Assembly (NCBI GenBank): GCA_013360215.1
Contig: JABWCP010000029.1
Location: 1-41,032 of the forward strand
Source: a bacterium
GTDB taxonomy: Bacteria > CLD3 > SB21
Direction of reading: 5' to 3'
DNA length: 41,032 nucleotides
Numbering within the stretch: position 1 is the stretch's first letter; each line of letters starts with the position of its first letter. The position numbers and the translations under genes were made by a program. Below, in pieces: positions 1 to 6,916 of this stretch. A model generated the notes under the pieces. The model saw only the letters and a program-made list of their open reading frames with translations. It searched no databases and had not been told where the DNA came from.

Positions 1-678
1 TTTGCGGTCATGGTAGAGATTAACTGCGAAACGGATTTCGTCGCTAAAAATGATGATTTCGTAAAATTTTCCAATAACGTATTGGCGCAAGTGCGTGATT
101 CGAAGCCGGCCAATCTGGACGCATTTTTATCTGCGCCGGCAGCCTTTGCTGCGGGTCAGACCATAGCGGATGCCGTGACCGGATTGACCGCTAAAATCGG
201 TGAAAAAATCGCCGTCAAACGCATTGCCGTGATCGAGAACAATCAAGGCGTTATTGCGGGTTATATTCACCCCGGTAATAAGTTGGGCGTACTTCTGCAG
301 CTCAATGTCGAAGGTTTTGCCGCAACAATGACTGCGGATGCGTATTCCGTTGCTTATGACATTGCTATGCAGGCGGCTGCGATGAATCCGACCTATATCC
401 ATCGCGAAGAAGTTCCGGCGGATGTGGTCGAAAAAGAATCGGCTATTCTCCGCGAACAGCTCAAAAACGATCCGAAAAATGCAAATAAACCGGACAATGT
501 TTTGACTAATATCATCAAAGGCCGCCTTGATAAATTTTATCAGGAAGTCTGTCTTGTTGACCAGGCGTTCGTAAAAGATCCCAATAAAATGATCAAAGAC
601 CTTGTTGCCGATCTCTCCAAAAAATTAGGCAAACCGGTAACGATCCGGAGATTTGAGCGCTTTCGCCTCGGCGAATAA
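1..678 (+). CDS. tsf: Elongation factor Ts, 5'-truncated by the window edge
   Basis: EF-Ts is the nucleotide exchange factor that releases GDP from EF-Tu during translation elongation. The reading frame is open from base 1, so the N-terminal UBA-like part lies outside the window and the Met at base 10 is internal. The family signature ETDFVAKN is visible near the start of the fragment, followed by the two core dimerisation-type subdomains and a C-terminal part with 'NKPDNVLTNIIKGRLDKFYQEV' type sequence, here seen around residues 155-175 of the fragment. It precedes pyrH and frr, the common bacterial tsf-pyrH-frr order, and a strong hairpin terminator follows directly. The identification is secure; only the true start is missing. 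Confidence 0.97.
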   Translation, partial: FAVMVEINCETDFVAKNDDFVKFSNNVLAQVRDSKPANLDAFLSAPAAFAAGQTIADAVTGLTAKIGEKIAVKRIAVIENNQGVIAGYIHPGNKLGVLLQLNVEGFAATMTADAYSVAYDIAMQAAAMNPTYIHREEVPADVVEKESAILREQLKNDPKNANKPDNVLTNIIKGRLDKFYQEVCLVDQAFVKDPNKMIKDLVADLSKKLGKPVTIRRFERFRLGE

Positions 679-684
679 TCTTTT

Positions 685-717
685 AAAAGCCACGGATTTT
701 AATTCGTGGCTTTTTTT
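685..717 (+). terminator. Rho-independent terminator after tsf
   Basis: AAAAGCCACG at 685-694 pairs with CGTGGCTTTT at 705-714, and the inner bases extend the stem with A-T pairs. A run of seven T follows the stem. It begins seven bases after the tsf stop codon, so pyrH is probably transcribed at least partly from its own promoter. Confidence 0.88.
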
Positions 718-795
718 ATGTCCTTTTTATAATTTTACCTGCTTTCAATAGAAGTCCTGAACTGCAGGCGTATCGTAAATACAAGGAATCATACC

Positions 796-1518
796 ATGCC
801 CATGCCCATATTCAAACGAATCCTCCTCAAGCTCAGCGGCGAAGCGCTTATGGGTGAACAGGGATACGGAATCGATACCAAAGTGCTCGAACAGATAGCC
901 AAAGAAATCAAGGATGTCAAAGCCTTGGGCGTCGAAATCGCCATTGTAATCGGCGGTGGTAATATTTTTCGCGGCTTAGCGGCCAGTGCCAAAGGTATGG
1001 ATCGCGTATCGGCGGATCACATGGGTATGCTGGCAACAGTGATGAATTCGCTGGCATTACAGGATGCGTTGGAAAAACAAGGACTTTTTACGCGGATACT
1101 CAGTGCGATCAAAATGGAACAGGTTTGCGAGCCGTTTATTCGCCGTCGCGCGATACGCCATCTTGAAAAAGGTCGTATTGTAATCTTTGCGGCAGGCACC
1201 GGCAATCCGTATTTTACGACGGATACAGCGGCGTCATTGCGTGCGATCGAAGTGGAGGCCGATGTCATACTCAAAGGCACGCGGGTGGACGGCGTTTACG
1301 ATTCCGATCCGGAGAAAAACAAAGAAGCGTTCCGGTTTGAAAAGATCACTTATCTGGATGTGGTCAAAAAAGGACTCAACGTCATGGATATGACAGCGGT
1401 GACCTTGTGTATGGACAATAAACTTCCTATAGTGGTTTTCAATCTAAAAACGCAAGGCAATCTCCGCCGACTTGTACTCGGCGAAAATGTAGGAACACGC
1501 GTTCAGCAAGAACAATAA
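796..1518 (+). CDS. pyrH: Uridylate kinase (UMP kinase)
   Basis: It phosphorylates UMP to UDP in pyrimidine nucleotide synthesis; bacterial PyrH is a cytosolic homohexamer of the amino-acid-kinase fold. Visible motifs are KLSGEAL at the N-terminus (phosphate-binding Lys), [20 protein letters not shown], the nucleotide-binding stretch [15 protein letters not shown] and [14 protein letters not shown]. The length of 240 residues is normal. An AAGGA at 783-787 lies eight bases before the chosen ATG; a second ATG two codons later (802) is possible but worse spaced. It sits between tsf and frr. The tsf terminator implies separate initiation, but no convincing -35/-10 pair was found in the short gap. 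Confidence 0.97.
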   Translation: MPMPIFKRILLKLSGEALMGEQGYGIDTKVLEQIAKEIKDVKALGVEIAIVIGGGNIFRGLAASAKGMDRVSADHMGMLATVMNSLALQDALEKQGLFTRILSAIKMEQVCEPFIRRRAIRHLEKGRIVIFAAGTGNPYFTTDTAASLRAIEVEADVILKGTRVDGVYDSDPEKNKEAFRFEKITYLDVVKKGLNVMDMTAVTLCMDNKLPIVVFNLKTQGNLRRLVLGENVGTRVQQEQ

Positions 1519-1556
1519 AAATCTAAAGAACCGAATTAAATAATTGAGGTGCTGTT

Positions 1557-2120
1557 ATGTACGACCTGAATAAGCAATATCACGAAACCGAAGAAAAAAT
1601 GAAAAAGAGCCTCGAGACGGTGCGCAATGAACTTGCTAAAATTCGCAGCGGCCGTGCGACGACGACACTTCTGGATGGTGTCAAAGTGGATTATTACGGC
1701 ACACCGACGCCACTCAATCAGGTTGGTAATGTTTCCGCGCCGGAAGCGCGATTGCTTACGGTACAACCATGGGAAAAAGGTATGGTTCCGGCTATCGAAA
1801 AAGCGATTCGTGAAGCGAATCTGGGTCTCAATCCGCAAAATGATGGCGCGTTGATTCGCATACCCATTCCGCCGCTCAACGAAGAACGTCGTAAAGAATT
1901 AGTCAAGCTCGGTAAAAAATATGCCGAAGAAGGAAAAGTGGCCGTTCGCAATGTACGTCGCGATGCCAATGAGCACTTCAAAAAAGCCGAAAAGGATCAT
2001 AAGATTTCAGAAGATGATTCCAAAGACGCGCAGGACAAAGTGCAAAAAATGACCGACAACTATATCAAAAAAATAGACGAAATGTTGTTAATCAAAGAAA
2101 AAGAAATCATGGAAGTTTAG
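1557..2120 (+). CDS. frr: Ribosome recycling factor
   Basis: RRF, with EF-G, splits post-termination ribosomes into subunits. The 187-residue length fits the family (about 185). The N-terminal helix carries the EEKMKKSLETVRNELAKIRSGRA-type signature around residues 11-34 with the RSGRA core; the central beta domain has YYGTPTPLNQVG, and the C-terminal helices include the RRDANEH stretch. A GAGG at 1546-1549 precedes the ATG by seven bases. The gap from pyrH is 38 bases without a terminator, so the two are probably co-transcribed. No terminator was seen after the TAG stop. Confidence 0.97.
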   Translation: MYDLNKQYHETEEKMKKSLETVRNELAKIRSGRATTTLLDGVKVDYYGTPTPLNQVGNVSAPEARLLTVQPWEKGMVPAIEKAIREANLGLNPQNDGALIRIPIPPLNEERRKELVKLGKKYAEEGKVAVRNVRRDANEHFKKAEKDHKISEDDSKDAQDKVQKMTDNYIKKIDEMLLIKEKEIMEV

Positions 2121-2263
2121 TGGACGTTGTGTTTCGTCAGAAGTGGATGCTCGCTGAAGATTTTGTGCAGATACAATATATTGTTAAGTACCTCAACATA
2201 TAAGCATTAACACGATCAAAGCGGGCATCATGCCGGTTAAACGGATAGGTTGATACGGCGCGT

Positions 2264-3496
2264 ATGTCAAATTTCTTTTTTACATCCAAAACCCGAACGA
2301 TCATACAATGGGAATTTACTCAGCGTGTGATTTCAAAGGGTTTTCTTTTTTCAGTCATTTTTATTCCTGTCATTATTCTTGCTTTTACATTATTACCGGT
2401 GTTTTTCGCCAATTCTAACGGCAATCGTATTTTTTCTGTCGGCGTATTTGATGCCACCCGGCGTTTGGGCGAAGATCTATCATCGAAGCTGCAAGATTTG
2501 ACGTATAGCGAAATTCAGCTCGTACCGTTGGCTTCGTCCAATGTGGAAGAGGCATTAGCAGAGGGTAAACGCCTTGCCAAGGAAGACGGAATTGATGCGG
2601 TGCTAGTTTTAACTGTGGATATGTTCACTCAGCGAAAAATAGAAATATATACCGACAACCGTACCGAGAATGCCGTACAGATAGAATTGTTAAAACAAGC
2701 GGTTGCCAGTCTGCTGATAGAATATCGTATGCGTGGTAAAAATTTTACACACGAAGAAATTCAAAACATCACCGCCCCGTTACAAGTAGACACATATAAA
2801 CTGGGTAGTGATCATGCCGCTTCGTTACAAAAATACATGACCGGCATTATTTTGGTTATGATGTTGTATTTTGCAATAGCCAATTCGGCCGGATCGTTTA
2901 TGCGGGGGCTATCTGAGGAAAAAAACAACCGTGTCATTGAAGTGCTTGTCGCCAGTGCCTCGCCGAGGGAAATCATGGCGGGTAAAGTCATCGGTCTCGG
3001 GTTAGTTGGGTTGTTGCAAATTGCAGTATGGACAACATTTGCCGTTATGTTAGGATCACGTAAAGAAATCGCTGCACTTTCTCCGGAGCTGCTACTTTTT
3101 TTTATTCTCTATTTTGTGATGGGTTATATGTTTTTTGCAGGAATCAATGCTTTGATCGGAGCTGTTTTCGCTTCAGATCAGGATATACAGCCCTTACAAG
3201 CGGTCATTTCGATGTTGGGTGTGGTGCCGGTAGCATTGGCGTTTTGGGTTATTGAAGCGCCATCCGATATCGCGATACGAATACTTTCATACGTTCCATT
3301 TCTTACGCCGACGATGATGATTCTTCGTATTATTGTATCCAATCCGCCGTGGTGGGAAATAGGGTTGACATTCATAACACTTTTTGTCGGTGTAGTCTTG
3401 GTGTTTCGTATGGCCGGTCGTTTATTTGAAATAAGTTTGCGGATGCATGGAAAAAAAATATCACTTCGCGAGATGATGCGATGGGCTCGGGCATAA
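2264..3496 (+). CDS. ABC-2 type transporter permease (NatB-like)
   Basis: A 410-residue integral membrane protein of the ABC-2 permease family. One membrane segment lies near residues 22-48, a long extracytoplasmic domain spans about 50-190, and five or so further segments run from about 195 to 395. The stretch between segments 2 and 3 has 'SEEKNNRVIEVLVASAS', the coupling region typical of NatB/YhaP-type permeases that exports ions, drugs or lipids with a separate ATPase. No ATP-binding gene is present here: upstream is frr, downstream a regulator. The stop overlaps the start of the next gene by 16 bases, suggesting co-transcription. Substrate unknown. The start codon has only a weak Shine-Dalgarno sequence. 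Confidence 0.9.
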   Translation: MSNFFFTSKTRTIIQWEFTQRVISKGFLFSVIFIPVIILAFTLLPVFFANSNGNRIFSVGVFDATRRLGEDLSSKLQDLTYSEIQLVPLASSNVEEALAEGKRLAKEDGIDAVLVLTVDMFTQRKIEIYTDNRTENAVQIELLKQAVASLLIEYRMRGKNFTHEEIQNITAPLQVDTYKLGSDHAASLQKYMTGIILVMMLYFAIANSAGSFMRGLSEEKNNRVIEVLVASASPREIMAGKVIGLGLVGLLQIAVWTTFAVMLGSRKEIAALSPELLLFFILYFVMGYMFFAGINALIGAVFASDQDIQPLQAVISMLGVVPVALAFWVIEAPSDIAIRILSYVPFLTPTMMILRIIVSNPPWWEIGLTFITLFVGVVLVFRMAGRLFEISLRMHGKKISLREMMRWARA

Positions 3497-4092
3497 AAAA
3501 TAAAGTTACTACTTTAGCCATAAAAAACATGGTTTGCGATCGATGCATCCGCGTAGTTCGCGATGAATTGGCTAATATCGGCGTAAATGTGCGTCATGTC
3601 GAATTGGGTAAAGCGATCGTTGAAGGTAATCTAACTTTGCCGATGCAAAATAAACTACGAATGGTATTGACTCAAAATGGTTTTGAACTTCTTGAGGACA
3701 AACGTGCAAAAATCGTAGAGGAAATAAAAAATCAAATCGTGATCTATGTTCAAAAAAACGATGTCGAAAATAAAAATATTAAATTATCCGTACTCTTATC
3801 ACGCACGATCGGTCGTGATTATTCATATCTTTCCGGACTTTTTTCATCGGTAGAAGGGATCACCATAGAACGCTTTTTGATTTTGCAAAAGATTGAAAAA
3901 GTGAAAGAATGGCTAGCGTACGACGATCGGACGCTCAGTGAGATTTCTTATAAACTGGGTTACAGCAGTGTGCCTCATTTGTCCAAACAGTTTAAACAAA
4001 TAACAGGTTTAACGCCGACGGAATTTAAACAGCAAAACGATCATCGCCGAATTCCGTTGGACAAAATAAAAATGATCCATCGTGTCACATAA
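3481..4092 (+). CDS. HMA-like/AraC-type small transcriptional regulator
   Basis: This 203-residue protein has two parts. Residues about 9-75 resemble a heavy-metal-associated ferredoxin-like fold with an 'MVCDRC' loop (Cys19, Cys22), the position of the metal-binding CxxC of HMA domains. Residues about 105-190 form an AraC-type DNA-binding region: 'TLSEISYKLGYSSVPHLSK' and 'FKQITGLTPTEFK' match its two helix-turn-helix units. Related short HMA-AraC proteins are known in Bacteroidota, but their signal is not firmly established. It overlaps the permease gene by 16 bases. An alternative start is ATG at 3529, which would remove sixteen residues and begin exactly at the CxxC loop. Metal, thiol or redox sensing is inference. 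Confidence 0.83.
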   Translation: MGSGIKNKVTTLAIKNMVCDRCIRVVRDELANIGVNVRHVELGKAIVEGNLTLPMQNKLRMVLTQNGFELLEDKRAKIVEEIKNQIVIYVQKNDVENKNIKLSVLLSRTIGRDYSYLSGLFSSVEGITIERFLILQKIEKVKEWLAYDDRTLSEISYKLGYSSVPHLSKQFKQITGLTPTEFKQQNDHRRIPLDKIKMIHRVT

Positions 4093-4104
4093 GGGGAACC
4101 AACG

Positions 4105-4866
4105 ATGCGCCAAAAATATTATCTTGTATCCGGAGCCGGAACGGGTATCGGTCTTTCAATAGCCAAAAAATTAGCCGAACGCGCCGATCACAGCGTAATA
4201 CTCTGTGGTCGCCGACAGGACGTTTTAAGCGAGGCCATGCATCAACTTTCCAATACGCGCAATCATTCGATATTGGTGATGGATATACAAAATCCGGACA
4301 CGATAAAAAAAGCGGCTACCAATCTGGCTATACCGTATCTTGATGGTATTATTTCCAATGCCGGTATCGGAGGAGAAAATCAATATGGCGACGAAGATCG
4401 TTGGGATGCAATCATTGCAACCAATCTGACAGGCACGTATCATTTTGTTATTAATTTTCTACCAATCCTAAGAAAATCACCGAATACATATCGTCATATT
4501 GTTATTGTTTCGTCTATTTTAGCAAGACTCGGCGTGGCAAGGTATTCAGCCTATTGTGCAAGTAAAGCAGGTTTGCTCGGTCTTATGCGGAGCTGGGCGG
4601 TTGAGTTAGCTCCTGAGAAAATTTTGGTCAACGCGGTCTGCCCGGGCTGGGTCAATACAAAAATGGCACAGGATGGTATGGAAGGTATAGCTAAAAATAT
4701 CGGTGTAACGACGGAAGAATTTTATCGGATGGCTATGGAATCGGTGCCTTTGCGGAAAATGAGCGAACCGGAGGAGATAGCTGATCTAACTCATTATCTG
4801 GTAAAGCAACGCAGTATAACCGGCCAGACATTGGATATCAATAACGGTGCGATCATGAATAGCTAA
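4105..4866 (+). CDS. Short-chain dehydrogenase/reductase (SDR)
   Basis: An NAD(P)-dependent oxidoreductase of 253 residues with a Rossmann fold. The cofactor loop is SGAGTGIG (TGxxxGxG variant) at residues about 9-16. NAG occurs in 'IISNAGIGG' and the catalytic triad is Ser in 'IVSSI', Tyr and Lys in 'YSAYCASKAG'; 'CPGWVNTKM' follows, as in FabG-like classical SDRs. Arg in 'CGRRQD' after the second beta strand would suit NADPH. The substrate cannot be read from the sequence. An AAGGGG (4091-4096) overlaps the stop of the preceding regulator gene and is well spaced from the ATG, so the two are likely one transcript. Confidence 0.92.
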   Translation: MRQKYYLVSGAGTGIGLSIAKKLAERADHSVILCGRRQDVLSEAMHQLSNTRNHSILVMDIQNPDTIKKAATNLAIPYLDGIISNAGIGGENQYGDEDRWDAIIATNLTGTYHFVINFLPILRKSPNTYRHIVIVSSILARLGVARYSAYCASKAGLLGLMRSWAVELAPEKILVNAVCPGWVNTKMAQDGMEGIAKNIGVTTEEFYRMAMESVPLRKMSEPEEIADLTHYLVKQRSITGQTLDINNGAIMNS

Positions 4867-4924
4867 GCTTCTATTTTTGTTGTTATTTTAAATAATGTGA
4901 GTTAGATTAAACTGTCTAAGATAA

Positions 4925-5455
4925 GTGAGTACGCTCATGAAATACAAAGTAACCACCGAACAAAAAGAGTACGACATCGAAGTCGTACCGCAAGGCGCAA
5001 GCTTCAAAGTGCGCGTAGGCAAATCTCCTGATATAGAAGAATTGGATGTAGATTTTCACACCGTAGGTCAGGGATCGGTTCATTCGATGCTGGTCAATGA
5101 CAAATCGTATCGTGTGATTATTGATAAAAAAATGCACAAACACGCCGTATATACTCGGCGTCATCGTTTTGAATTTAACGTCGAAGATGAACGCACATTT
5201 TTGATGCGTTCATTAATAGCCGGCTCCGGAGCTAAAGCGGCCGGTGAAGTAAAAGCGCCAATCCCCGGATTGGTCAGTAAGTTACTTTTGCAAGAAGGCG
5301 ACACGGTCAATCAAGGGCAAGGCGTACTGATACTTGAAGCGATGAAAATGGAAAATGAAATCAAAGCACCGATGGCCGGGAAGATTAAGAAGTTTCATGT
5401 GCAGGGCGGAAAAAATGTAGAAAAAGGGCAACCTTTGTTTGTAGTAGAACCATAA
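4925..5455 (+). CDS. Biotin carboxyl carrier protein of an acyl-CoA carboxylase
   Basis: The C-terminal 70 residues form a biotinyl domain with 'LEAMKMENEIKAPMAG'; the biotin-accepting Lys is residue 141 counted from the GTG start. The N-terminal 100 residues resemble the beta-rich extension of the small biotin carriers of acetyl/propionyl-CoA carboxylase or oxaloacetate decarboxylase type enzymes in the FCB group. The carrier swings carboxybiotin between a biotin carboxylase and a carboxyltransferase; neither partner is encoded in the window. The start is uncertain: GTG at 4925 gives 176 residues, ATG at 4937 gives 172 and matches the natural 'MKYKV' beginning; neither has a strong ribosome-binding site. 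Confidence 0.9.
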   Translation: MSTLMKYKVTTEQKEYDIEVVPQGASFKVRVGKSPDIEELDVDFHTVGQGSVHSMLVNDKSYRVIIDKKMHKHAVYTRRHRFEFNVEDERTFLMRSLIAGSGAKAAGEVKAPIPGLVSKLLLQEGDTVNQGQGVLILEAMKMENEIKAPMAGKIKKFHVQGGKNVEKGQPLFVVEP

Positions 5456-5481
5456 CGTACGCGCTTCAAAGGTCTTGATAT

Positions 5482-6192
5482 ATGAATAAAAAATTCGAAC
5501 TCCCGCTATGTGATCAATGCCATTCACGGATTCACTCCGTTTTTGGTGATCTCAAAGACAGCGATGTCAAGTCGCTGAATGAAAATAAATGCGGCAATAT
5601 TTATAAAAAAGGCCAAGTGCTTTTTTATGAAGGCAACAAGCCGACGGGACTATTTTGTGTCAATAAAGGCAAGATAAAAACGTACCGCATCAATGCGGAC
5701 GGTAAAGAACAAATCATTCGGCTGGCCAAAGAAGGTGATGTTTTGGGATACAGCTCGCTCATTAGCGGCGATTTGTATTCGAGTTCGGCGGCTGTTATTG
5801 AGGATGCGATTATTTGTTATATACCGCGTAATGTGTTTTTGAACCTACTGGATTCCAATACGACATTTTCGATGAAGATGATCCGTCTGCTCTCGCATGA
5901 TCTCAAATCATCTGAAGATCGTGTCGTCAACTTGGCGCAGAATACCGTGCGCGAACGCCTCGCCGAAACATTACTTATGCTTGAAGAATTCGGAGGAACG
6001 GAAAACGACGGTAAAACACTTCGGACATCATTATCGCGTGAAGAAATAGCCAACATCGTCGGAACGGCCACGGAGACAACCATTCGGTTGTTATCGGAAT
6101 TTCGCAGCGACGGCTTGATTGAACTGGAAGGAAAACGTATCAAGATTGTGAACCGAGGTTTGCTACTCAAAGCCGCTAATGTTGAAGATTAA
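5482..6192 (+). CDS. Crp/Fnr-family transcriptional regulator
   Basis: The protein has 236 residues, with a cyclic-nucleotide-binding-like beta barrel (about 35-125), a dimer helix (about 130-155) and a winged helix (about 170-225). Compared by eye with E. coli FNR, Cys10 and Cys13 match the N-terminal CxxC of the iron-sulfur site, and Cys112 in 'IICYIP' matches FNR Cys122 ('VCEIP'). The third N-terminal ligand (FNR Cys29) is Ser19 here. In the recognition helix 'TATETTIRLLSEF', the Glu and Arg shared by CRP and FNR are kept, but the CRP Arg180 position is Thr. An FNR-like, redox or NO-responsive role is therefore possible but unproven. The gene is convergent with the next, six bases apart. 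Confidence 0.92.
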   Translation: MNKKFELPLCDQCHSRIHSVFGDLKDSDVKSLNENKCGNIYKKGQVLFYEGNKPTGLFCVNKGKIKTYRINADGKEQIIRLAKEGDVLGYSSLISGDLYSSSAAVIEDAIICYIPRNVFLNLLDSNTTFSMKMIRLLSHDLKSSEDRVVNLAQNTVRERLAETLLMLEEFGGTENDGKTLRTSLSREEIANIVGTATETTIRLLSEFRSDGLIELEGKRIKIVNRGLLLKAANVED

Positions 6193-6198
6193 AAAGTT

Positions 6199-6786
6199 TT
6201 AAAATAGAAAAAATTTTAGAACCAATAAATTATAACAGACAGCCAGCGCTACAAACGTTGGCTGTTCGCTTTTGATCGCGGTGTATATGTCAAATCGGAA
6301 TTTGGGGTGATGGATGTCTTCATATATCGTACGGTATTTTGGAATAAGCCGCGGCGTCAATTGGGAGTATAATTCATAATCTGTGCCGAATTTTTTACGC
6401 AGATATGTTTCTTCATAAATAACGATACAGTAATAAATCATTCCAAAAAAAATAAATACGCAAGGTATTGCGAGTATCAAGAAAGAGTTTGACAAGGCGG
6501 TAAAACCTAAATATATTAAAATATTACCAGTATAGATCGGGTTTCTCATATGCGCGTATGGTCCGGATGTTATCAAAATAGGGGCCGTAACGCCGGAAAC
6601 GCGAGATTCCTTTCCGATATATCCCACAGCCATAATGCGTAACGATTCACCGATAACGATCAGTAACGTACCTGTAATAAATGGTATTGTGTCATAGGTG
6701 CCCGTTATAAAAAGAAAAATGTATAATGGTACGGGAGTAAAACTGCGAAATCTAAAAAAGACTTCCCCAAGTCTTGAAATTACCAT
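6199..6786 (-). CDS. Isoprenylcysteine carboxyl methyltransferase-like membrane methyltransferase
   Basis: A 195-residue integral membrane protein of the ICMT/PEMT superfamily, with about four or five hydrophobic segments. The cofactor motif 'TSGPYAHMRNPIYTGN' (around residue 90-105) and the downstream 'EETYLRKKFGTDYELY' box are diagnostic. These enzymes methylate carboxyl groups, lipids or other small hydrophobic acceptors with S-adenosylmethionine at the membrane; the bacterial substrate is generally unknown. The gene is divergent from the secreted-protein locus and shares with it a gap that contains a perfect CRP-type palindrome. The most likely -10 (TAAAAT, 6805-6800) would place that palindrome over its -35 region, an arrangement more often repressing. 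Confidence 0.88.
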   Translation of the reverse strand: MVISRLGEVFFRFRSFTPVPLYIFLFITGTYDTIPFITGTLLIVIGESLRIMAVGYIGKESRVSGVTAPILITSGPYAHMRNPIYTGNILIYLGFTALSNSFLILAIPCVFIFFGMIYYCIVIYEETYLRKKFGTDYELYSQLTPRLIPKYRTIYEDIHHPKFRFDIYTAIKSEQPTFVALAVCYNLLVLKFFLF

Positions 6787-6787
6787 C

Positions 6788-6817
6788 GGTTAAGTTTATA
6801 TTTTATCTAGGTTAAGT
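6788..6817. repeat. GGTTAAGT direct repeat in divergent promoter gap
   Basis: GGTTAAGT occurs at 6788-6795 and again at 6810-6817, exactly 22 bases (about two helical turns) apart on the same strand. The second copy ends on the first base of the CRP-type palindrome. This spacing would put two regulator subunits on the same DNA face, but the repeat is short and no function is demonstrated. Confidence 0.4.
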
Positions 6818-6832
6818 GTGACACACATCACA
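6817..6832. promoter_or_regulatory. Perfect CRP-type palindrome TGTGA-N6-TCACA
   Basis: The 16-base site reads TGTGACACACATCACA, an exact match to the E. coli CRP core consensus, which is also the type of site reported for HcpR regulators. Its centre is 92 bases before the ATG of the rightward secreted-protein gene and 38 bases before the leftward methyltransferase start. It could therefore control either or both. A weak -10 candidate for the rightward gene (TATCTT, 6881-6886) would put the site near -68, a class I-like position. Confidence 0.75.
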
Positions 6833-6916
6833 GCATTGTAATTTATTCAAACTTAATTTACTCAAAAAATGCCAAAAGAATATCTTTTTCATCACAATAT
6901 TATAAGGAGAGACGGT

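Noticed and set aside
2121-2204. A 27-residue frame starting at GTG directly after the frr stop.
   Set aside because: No ribosome-binding site, no recognisable composition, and no supporting context.
5509-5523. A CxxCH string (Cys10-Asp-Gln-Cys-His) in the Crp/Fnr-type protein, the pattern of c-type haem attachment.
   Set aside because: The protein is cytoplasmic with no signal peptide, and the two Cys align better with the FNR iron-sulfur ligands.
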